From Defluviitaleaceae bacterium (GTDB lineage: Bacteria; Bacillota; Clostridia; Lachnospirales; WRAX01), in contig WRBJ01000006.1 of the NCBI GenBank assembly GCA_009784615.1, positions 1-64,000 of the forward strand: a stretch of DNA of 64,000 bases, in the 5' to 3' direction. Positions 57,132 to 64,000 of the stretch are shown here, one piece after another. Position numbers and translations under genes: made by a program. How positions within the stretch are numbered: position 1 is the stretch's first letter; each line of letters opens with the position of its first letter. The notes beneath the pieces are model-generated. The model ran no database searches and was not told where the DNA came from. It saw only the letters and a list, made by a program, of their open reading frames with translations.

Positions 57132-57852
57132 AAAAATAGTTGTTGCCGCCTTTTGGTTTATTGTGTGGGATATAGCGGCACGCATTGTAGGTAGCAGTAT
57201 AATATTGGTTGGGCCTGTCGAAACCTTCGGCAGGCTTTTTGCCCTTACGGGTACAACGGCTTTTTGGAGCAGGATAAATTATTCGCTATTACGCATTATG
57301 CTTGGTTTTGTACTGTCTTTGGGTGTTGGTGTTTTGCTTGCCGTGGCTTGCCATAATTCAAAAATTATACGTGATTTAATTACACCGCTTATAAATGTAA
57401 TAAAGTCTATACCTGTTGTATCCTTTGCCCTTTTGGCAATTTTTTGGATTTCGAGGGATTATATGTCCGTTTTTATCGCATTTGTAACGGTTTTGCCCAT
57501 TGTGTTTTTTAATACGCAAAAGGGCATTGAAAATACCGACGAAAAACTAATTGAAATGGCAGATGTTTTTCGAGTGGGCATTTTTAAAAAAATAAAACAT
57601 ATTTATGTGCCGCTGGTTATGCCTTTTGTTATTTCGGCGGCGGCAAGTGGCCTAGGTTTTGCGTGGAAGGCAGGTATTGCGGCAGAAGTTATTGGTTTTA
57701 GCAGAAGCTCTATTGGCGGAGGTTTGCACGAAGCAAGAAACTTTTTGCTTACGGCAGATTTGTTGGCTTGGACAATTGCGATTGTTGTTTTGGCTTGGGC
57801 AATGGAGAAGGTTATATTCTTTCTTTTCGGGAGGTTTAAAAAATGGCAATAG
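57106..57852 (+). CDS. ABC transporter permease
   Basis: EAA-like loop ASGLGFAWKAGIAAEVIG; overlaps flanking genes. Confidence 0.9.
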   Translation: MRIFSLIIKKIVVAAFWFIVWDIAARIVGSSIILVGPVETFGRLFALTGTTAFWSRINYSLLRIMLGFVLSLGVGVLLAVACHNSKIIRDLITPLINVIKSIPVVSFALLAIFWISRDYMSVFIAFVTVLPIVFFNTQKGIENTDEKLIEMADVFRVGIFKKIKHIYVPLVMPFVISAAASGLGFAWKAGIAAEVIGFSRSSIGGGLHEARNFLLTADLLAWTIAIVVLAWAMEKVIFFLFGRFKKWQ

Positions 57853-58415
57853 AAATAAAAAATATCTCGAAAAGTTTTGGTAGCAAAGTTGTGCTTGCAG
57901 ATTTTAGTTTAGTGTTGGAGCAAGGCATTACTTGTATTATGGGTGCTTCAGGCAAGGGCAAAACTACATTAATCAACATACTTGCGAGGTTGGTTTCTGC
58001 TGATAGTGGCGAAATCGTTATGCCTGCTGGCGCAAAAATATCATTTGTTTTTCAAGAGGATAGACTGTTGCAATGGGACACGGCGATACAAAATGTGCTT
58101 TTTCCGATGAAGCGTCCGAAGGATTTTATAAAAAATGCGACAGAATTATTGATACAGTCGGGCTTGGAAGAAGCTATTAACAAAAAAGCCGACGAATTAT
58201 CGGGTGGTATGAAACGGCGTGTTGCAATTTGCCGTGCGCTGATTGCCGAACACGATGTGTTGATTATGGACGAGCCTTTTAAAGGTCTTGATGATGAACT
58301 AAAACCAAGAATTATGGATATGATAAAAAACCATAGCGTAGATAAAATTGTGCTTTGCATAACTCACGATAAGACCGAAGCGAGCTACCTTGGCGGTAAA
58401 TTGGTGCAAATGTAG
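57843..58415 (+). CDS. ABC transporter ATP-binding protein
   Basis: MGASGKGKTTLINILARL Walker A, LSGGMKRRVAICRALI, DVLIMDEPFKGLDD. Confidence 0.93.
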   Translation: MAIEIKNISKSFGSKVVLADFSLVLEQGITCIMGASGKGKTTLINILARLVSADSGEIVMPAGAKISFVFQEDRLLQWDTAIQNVLFPMKRPKDFIKNATELLIQSGLEEAINKKADELSGGMKRRVAICRALIAEHDVLIMDEPFKGLDDELKPRIMDMIKNHSVDKIVLCITHDKTEASYLGGKLVQM

Positions 58416-59226
58416 CTTACTATTGCCACAAAATTTAGTGGCATATTTGCTGATAGATATACCGACTAATATACGCAAACGCAAATTGTCGCTGGCGGCG
58501 ATAAAGCTGCAAAGCGAAGATGTAAAAATAATCGACCTTGCCGTAATGTATGGATATGACAGCGCAGATGGTTTTGCCCGTGCTTTTGCAAAGCAACACG
58601 GCATTGTACCTTCTGTTGCTCGTCAAGCGGGTATTAATTTGACTATTTTTCCTCCTCTTAATTTCCAAATCAAAATAAAGGGAGCGATAGCTATGAATTG
58701 GAGAATTGAGGAGAAAGACGCTTTTAAGGTCTTTGGGATTGAGCGGATTTTTAGCCGTGAAGATTTAAGTAATGGAAATGTGCCAAGGTTTTGGGCAGAG
58801 AGCGAAAAAAATGGTGGTTTAGAAAAATTGTATGATGATGCTGGTGGTATACGCAATGCGGATGGTAGTCCGAAATATAGCGATACTACTGAAACAATGT
58901 GCATTGTTAATTCGGTTTGTGACTACAAAGAGCTTGAAGGTGGCAATTTTGCATATATGATTTGTGCTTTTGCAAACCCAAATAGCAAAACAGATGGTTA
59001 TGAGATTGTGCAAATACCAAAAACGACTTGGGCAGTTTTTCGCAGTGAAAAATTTAGCCTAGACCATATAGGTCAAGAAATACCTAAATTGTTTAATAGG
59101 GCGTATAGCGAATGGTTGCCAACATCTGGATATGACAGGGATAACAGGGCAAATGTTCCGTATATGGAGATATATTATCGTGCCAAAAATGGGGATTTTT
59201 TGAAGAAGTTTGGATTCCTGTGGTAA
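58390..59226 (+). pseudogene. 5'-truncated AraC/GyrI-type regulator; GyrI-like domain may be translated alone from 58693
   Basis: IPTNIRKRKLSLAAIKLQ...GYDSADGFARAFAKQHGIVPS second HTH only, then MNWRIEEKDAFKVFGIE GyrI-like domain. Confidence 0.7.
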
Positions 59227-59240
59227 AAAATAAGGTCTAT

Positions 59241-59275
59241 AATTTAAAAGACGGCGCATTGCCGTCTTTTAAATT
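59241..59275. terminator. Bidirectional terminator
   Basis: AATTTAAAAGACGGC-GCATT-GCCGTCTTTTAAATT. Confidence 0.85.
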
Positions 59276-59349
59276 ATTTTGAGGACATTTTAATTTTCAA
59301 AATAAGTCTATAGTGTTTTTGAAAAAATAGAAAAACCTTTAGTATGATT

Positions 59350-60489
59350 CTACGGCAGTATTACCATTGGTGTTGAAATTTCATTGCGTTCGGGTATATT
59401 TTTATGTTTTAGCGCAAGCCAATACATCTGCGTAGCGTTAATTTCATTTACAAGGGTATTTTTGGCGTGTTTTGTATTGGTGATTATGGGTAATGCCGCA
59501 TTTTTGTACATTTGCGTAATTAGATGAGATTTACTGCGTTTAAAACCCAAAACACGTAAATAACGCACTTTTTCTTGTTTTTCGTGGTTCAAAAAAATAT
59601 TTAACGCCGCACGTTTTAACGCCGTATATGTGATATTTTTTGTTTTAACAGCAGAAACTATATCACTAATGTAATAATGTTCTTGCGCTGCTACATCAAA
59701 AATTGTTTTGTGCTTTTGCGTTTTTATTATATAGTGAAAAAAAGCACTAAAATTATCTACATTATTAACAGCCGACTGCAAATATTCTTCCGACAAAATT
59801 TCGTAAGAAGATGACGGCATATAGTCTGCAAGCTCTGAAATATTGCCTGACAAAATTTGCCCACGAATTGCACTTGCCGATGCATATGGCGGACGCATTT
59901 GCTTATCGTGATGATTAACGCCAATACGTGCGATGGCGTGTGGCGTAATAGCGGAATTAAGCCGTAACAACGCCTTTAAATATTCTATGGCGAGGATGTT
60001 GTTTGGCGTGCGTAAAATTTCTGTGGTATTGGGCAAAATAGCAGAAACAGCGGTGGCTCTAGCTTTTGGAAAGCTATTGCCTTTTGCAAGCTCATCACGC
60101 AAAATTGCTTTAAATTTGGGCGTTTCATTAACAAGCAACTTGGCAATGGGCAGCAAAAGCGATAAATCTGTATTTTCAGCACCAAAACAAATATCAGTGA
60201 CAATACCGCTTGCTACAAGAATTTCAACACCTGCTTGTGCAAAACCTTCTGCGCTGGATGTTGCAAATTCCACAGGTAGCTCAAGCACAAGGTCTGCCCC
60301 GTTTAGCAACGCCTGTTTTGTACGGGCAAATTTGTCAATAATTGCAGGCTCGCCGCGTTGCACAAAGTTCCCACTTAACACCACAACAACATTATCTGCC
60401 CCGATTTTTTTACGTGTAATATCTAATTGAAATTTATGACCATTATGAAAAGGGTTATATTCGGCAATTATACCGCAAATTTTCTTCAT
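59350..60489 (-). CDS. tmcAL: tRNA(Met) cytidine acetate ligase-like nucleotidyltransferase
   Basis: MKKICGIIAEYNPFHNGHKFQL, VVLSGNFVQRGEPAIIDKFART. Confidence 0.93.
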   Translation of the reverse strand: MKKICGIIAEYNPFHNGHKFQLDITRKKIGADNVVVVLSGNFVQRGEPAIIDKFARTKQALLNGADLVLELPVEFATSSAEGFAQAGVEILVASGIVTDICFGAENTDLSLLLPIAKLLVNETPKFKAILRDELAKGNSFPKARATAVSAILPNTTEILRTPNNILAIEYLKALLRLNSAITPHAIARIGVNHHDKQMRPPYASASAIRGQILSGNISELADYMPSSSYEILSEEYLQSAVNNVDNFSAFFHYIIKTQKHKTIFDVAAQEHYYISDIVSAVKTKNITYTALKRAALNIFLNHEKQEKVRYLRVLGFKRSKSHLITQMYKNAALPIITNTKHAKNTLVNEINATQMYWLALKHKNIPERNEISTPMVILP

Positions 60490-60571
60490 TTCATCACCAC
60501 CAAATAAAAGATTGTTATCATTATAAAATATTTTTTGGAAAATTGCAAAATAATTTGACAACTCGCTTTAG

Positions 60572-61432
60572 ATGGTGTATTATAGATTAGAACAGGTTTT
60601 TTTACTTCGTGAGGGGTTGGACGCAATAGAGCTAAAAGAAACGGAATTTAGGCAAATAAGAGACTTTCTAAAGGAAAACTTTGGCATATCAATGGGTGAT
60701 GAAAAGCGCACATTGGTTTATTCTCGTTTACGTCCATTGTTGCGAGAAAAAGGTTTTTCTGATTTTTCACAGTTTATTGACTATGTAAAATCAGACAATT
60801 CGGGTGAAGCTAGCGTTGTTATGGCTAATCGTCTAACAACAAACCACACATTTTTTATGCGTGAGCCCGAACATTTCGAGCTTTTGGCAAAAGAAGCCCT
60901 GCCTTGGGTTGAAAACGAATTTGGGCGTGAAAAAGATTTACGTTTGTGGTGTGCGGCTTGCTCTAGCGGTGAAGAAGCATATACACTGCAAATGATAGTG
61001 AAAGATTATTTTGGTGACAAAGGCTGGAATACCGAGATTTTAGCAACAGATATTTCCGAAAAAGTGTTGTTGCAAGCCAGTAATGGTATATATTCGGGCG
61101 AGTCTTTGCGTGTGATGCCCAATGAATGGCTTAAAAAATACTTCACGCAATATGATAACGAAAATATGCGTGTGAAAGAAGAAATTAAACGGCAAGTAAC
61201 ATTTAGAAAATATAATTTGATGAATGAAACAATGCCATTTAAACGAAAATTTCACGTTATATTTTGCCGCAATGTAATGATTTATTTTGACAATGCTACA
61301 AGGGAACAAATGGCGAAAAGATTTTATGATATTTTAGAACCAGGCGGATGGCTTTTTATCGGACATTCCGAATCGCTATCCAGTGCCGATGTACCACTAA
61401 AATACGTACAACCTGCTGTGTATAGACGTTAA
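60572..61432 (+). CDS. cheR: Chemotaxis protein methyltransferase CheR
   Basis: LWCAACSSGEEAYTLQMI, ATDISEKVLLQA, VIFCRNVMIYFD. Confidence 0.95.
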   Translation: MVYYRLEQVFLLREGLDAIELKETEFRQIRDFLKENFGISMGDEKRTLVYSRLRPLLREKGFSDFSQFIDYVKSDNSGEASVVMANRLTTNHTFFMREPEHFELLAKEALPWVENEFGREKDLRLWCAACSSGEEAYTLQMIVKDYFGDKGWNTEILATDISEKVLLQASNGIYSGESLRVMPNEWLKKYFTQYDNENMRVKEEIKRQVTFRKYNLMNETMPFKRKFHVIFCRNVMIYFDNATREQMAKRFYDILEPGGWLFIGHSESLSSADVPLKYVQPAVYRR

Positions 61433-61503
61433 TATAGCGGCGGTTGTTTGACATAAATATTGCAAATTATAACAATCACAAATGGAGATAACGGAGGTTA
61501 CTT

Positions 61504-63858
61504 ATGGCTGATTTCGACAGAGAATCAATGTTGGAAATGTTCTCGTTTGAGATGAACCAATTGGTTGACCAATTGGAGCAGACCATTATTGCAAGCGAGT
61601 CTGGTTTTTCTAGCGATTTTATTAACGAAGTTTTCCGCATTATGCATACCATAAAAGGGTCTGCGGCTATGATGCTTTTTGATACGATAGCAACAGCAAC
61701 ACATGCGGCGGAAGATTTATTCTTTTATTTGCGTGAGGAAAAACCGACAGATGTTAATTATTCCGAGCTAACCGACCACGTTTTGGCTTGTATGGACTTT
61801 ATTAAAGAAGAACTGGGCAAAATTGAGCAAGGAGTGCCTGTCAACGGCAACCCCGATAAGGTTGTGCAAGACATTACGGCGTTTTTGGCGGGCTTAAAAG
61901 GTGAAACGGTAGGTGAAGTAGCTGTTGCGACAGAAGAAGCAAAAGCAGCTGCGGCGGCGGAAATTACATCGCCATTTGGCAATCATCGTTATCGTGTTAA
62001 AATCCGTTTTGACGAAGAAGCACAAATGGAAAATGTTCGGGCTTTTGCTGTTATCAACAATTTAAAAGCATATACTCTTGGAATGGTTTGCGAGCCAGAA
62101 GATTTGACGAGCGAAGATGCAATTCCATTTATTCGTGTAAATGGTTTTACCGTCAGCTTTACATCAAATTACAGCTATGACACTATTTTTGACATACTTA
62201 ATAAAGGTGTGTATATACAAGATATTTTTCTTGAGGAGTATACAAAAGAAAATGAAGAAATGGAAGGGCTTAACAGCTTTGATGTTTTCTTAAAATTTGA
62301 TGAAGGTGCGCAAATGGAAAATGTGCGCGCTTACACTGTTGTAAATACCTTAAAGCCTTATGCAGACTATCTTTTGCATCATCCTGCTGACCTTTTGGAC
62401 GAAGGTGCGGCGGCTGTTATACAAACAAAAGGCTTGCATATAGACCTAGCAACAGCACAAAGTTACGATGATGTTTATGATTTATTAATGCAAACGATAT
62501 ATTTGAAAGAATTAAAAATCACACCTAAATATGGACAGGCGGCTGTGGCTACTGTTGCTGAAACTGTGCTTGCAGAAGATACAGCGATTGTTGCAAACGA
62601 TGTTCCTGCGGCGGCTTCTGCACCTGTTGTTGATAATGTTGCGGCGGATGCGCAGGCTTTAGCGGCAAGCGCAAACCCTGCGGCGGCAAAACGTTCTTCT
62701 GGGCAAGCTGTTATTTCTGTTAATGTTTCCAAATTGGACCAATTGCTTAAACTAATGGGCGAATTAGTTATTGTTGAGGCTATGGTTACGCAAAATCCAG
62801 AACTTGAAGGCTTACAGCTTGAAAACTTTCACCGTGAAGTGCGTCAGCTAAAGAAAATTATTAAAGATGTACAAGAAACCGTAATGACAATGCGCCTTGT
62901 ATCTCTTAGCGGCACATTCTTTAAAATGAACCGTATCGTGCGTGATATGTGCAAGGCATTAAATAAGGACTGTGTTCTTGACATTGTCGGTGAAAATACC
63001 GAAGTGGACAAGAATATTATTGAGCATATTGGCGACCCAATTATGCACATTGTGAGAAACAGCCTTGACCACGGTATAGAAACACCAGAGAAGAGACGTG
63101 CGGCTGGCAAACCAGAAAGAGGTCGCATTGTATTAGAAGCACGCAATGCAGGCAGTGAAGTTTGGATTATTATCGAAGATGACGGTGCGGGTCTTAACAA
63201 AGACCGCATTATGGATAAAGCACGTGCAAACGGGCTATTGAAAAAACCTGAAAACGAATATACCGACCGTGAAATTTTCCAATTTATATTTATGCCAGGC
63301 TTTAGCACAAACGAAGTCGTAACAAGCTATAGCGGTCGTGGCGTTGGCATGGACGTTGTTAATAAGAATCTCGAGTTTGTCGGAGGTTCGGTGGTTGTAG
63401 ATTCTGCTCCAGGCGAAGGTTCTGTATTTACAATGAAAATACCTTTAACACTTGCTATTATTGAAGGTATGATTATTAAGGCGGCTGGTGCAAAATACAC
63501 CATCCCAATTGTGTCTATCAGAGATTCGTTCCGTCCAAACCCAGAAGACATCTTTATGGACCCCAACGGAAACGAGATGATAACAGTGCGTGGCGACCAT
63601 TATAATGTGGTGCGCTTGCACGAGTTCTTTGGACTTGAAGGCGAAGTGAAAGAAACCAAAGATGGCATAATGATGATTATCGAAAATGGCGATGACGCTG
63701 TGTGCTTGTTCGTTGATGACCTTATCGGCGAGCAACAGGTTGTTGTAAAATCTATACCGAAATACATTAAAAAAATACGTGGTGTTTCGGGATGTACATT
63801 GCTTGGTAATGGCGAAATCAGCCTAATTATTGATGTCGCCGGATTCTTTGATAAATAG
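61504..63858 (+). CDS. cheA: Chemotaxis histidine kinase CheA
   Basis: HPt MHTIKGSAAMM, NSLDHGIETPEKR, GRGVGMDVVNKNLE, CheW-like C-terminus. Confidence 0.96.
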   Translation: MADFDRESMLEMFSFEMNQLVDQLEQTIIASESGFSSDFINEVFRIMHTIKGSAAMMLFDTIATATHAAEDLFFYLREEKPTDVNYSELTDHVLACMDFIKEELGKIEQGVPVNGNPDKVVQDITAFLAGLKGETVGEVAVATEEAKAAAAAEITSPFGNHRYRVKIRFDEEAQMENVRAFAVINNLKAYTLGMVCEPEDLTSEDAIPFIRVNGFTVSFTSNYSYDTIFDILNKGVYIQDIFLEEYTKENEEMEGLNSFDVFLKFDEGAQMENVRAYTVVNTLKPYADYLLHHPADLLDEGAAAVIQTKGLHIDLATAQSYDDVYDLLMQTIYLKELKITPKYGQAAVATVAETVLAEDTAIVANDVPAAASAPVVDNVAADAQALAASANPAAAKRSSGQAVISVNVSKLDQLLKLMGELVIVEAMVTQNPELEGLQLENFHREVRQLKKIIKDVQETVMTMRLVSLSGTFFKMNRIVRDMCKALNKDCVLDIVGENTEVDKNIIEHIGDPIMHIVRNSLDHGIETPEKRRAAGKPERGRIVLEARNAGSEVWIIIEDDGAGLNKDRIMDKARANGLLKKPENEYTDREIFQFIFMPGFSTNEVVTSYSGRGVGMDVVNKNLEFVGGSVVVDSAPGEGSVFTMKIPLTLAIIEGMIIKAAGAKYTIPIVSIRDSFRPNPEDIFMDPNGNEMITVRGDHYNVVRLHEFFGLEGEVKETKDGIMMIIENGDDAVCLFVDDLIGEQQVVVKSIPKYIKKIRGVSGCTLLGNGEISLIIDVAGFFDK

Positions 63859-63869
63859 GAGGAAGCTAA

Positions 63870-64000
63870 ATGAGTGTTACAATGGATAACGATTTTATGG
63901 CGGAAGACCGCTCTGCGGCAGATATTACTCGTAATTTGTATCTTTCTTTTATCATTGAAGAAGAGCAATATGCCGTGGAAATTAGCAGTATAAAAGAAAT
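63870..64000 (+). CDS. cheW: Chemotaxis protein CheW (truncated by window end)
   Basis: RNLYLSFIIEEEQYAVEISSIKE; position after cheA. Confidence 0.88.
   Translation, partial: MSVTMDNDFMAEDRSAADITRNLYLSFIIEEEQYAVEISSIKE

Noticed and set aside
1-64000. CRISPR arrays, rRNA genes, prophage or integrative element modules
   Set aside because: No direct-repeat/spacer arrays, rRNA sequence, integrase, transposase or phage structural genes seen; topB alone is not enough to call an ICE.

Overview
About 64 kb of a low-GC Firmicutes chromosome. Gene content suggests a motile, anaerobic Clostridia/Lachnospirales-type organism; this is inferred from gene families and no search was run. Most of the window is housekeeping operons: topB; a Mrp-type antiporter cassette (E-F-G-B-C-D); Rrf2-iscS-iscU; feoAB; folT-folC; ligA, smpB, dprA-topA; CBS-PPase and hppA; ylxM-ffh-rpsP-khpA-rimM-trmD; ireB-ruvX-DUF1292-rnjA-mltG; sepF-yggT-nadD/yqeK-rsfS; a second GyrB-like subunit; a TM1266-type regulator with an ABC importer; tmcAL; and cheR-cheA-cheW (cut by the window end). 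The most interesting non-obvious signals are: (1) a selenocysteine locus, with a clear tRNA-Sec (anticodon TCA, 33250-33344) and a selD whose real start lies upstream of an in-frame TGA (35467) that the ORF track truncates; (2) a tetrahydrofolate riboswitch before folT; (3) two copies of one palindromic repeat read through in different frames inside topB; (4) a pair of ~135-157 bp TIR-bearing dispersed repeats; (5) three genes that look frameshifted or start-damaged (a DNA methyltransferase, a secreted Ig/stalk-domain protein and a lipoprotein); (6) an Mrp cassette whose gene order matches the Mrp module of archaeal Mbh but lacks MrpA; (7) three phased DnaA-box-like sites upstream of sepF; (8) a structured leader before a TM1266-regulator/ABC importer operon. 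I did not find a clear-cut novel defence or mobile system.
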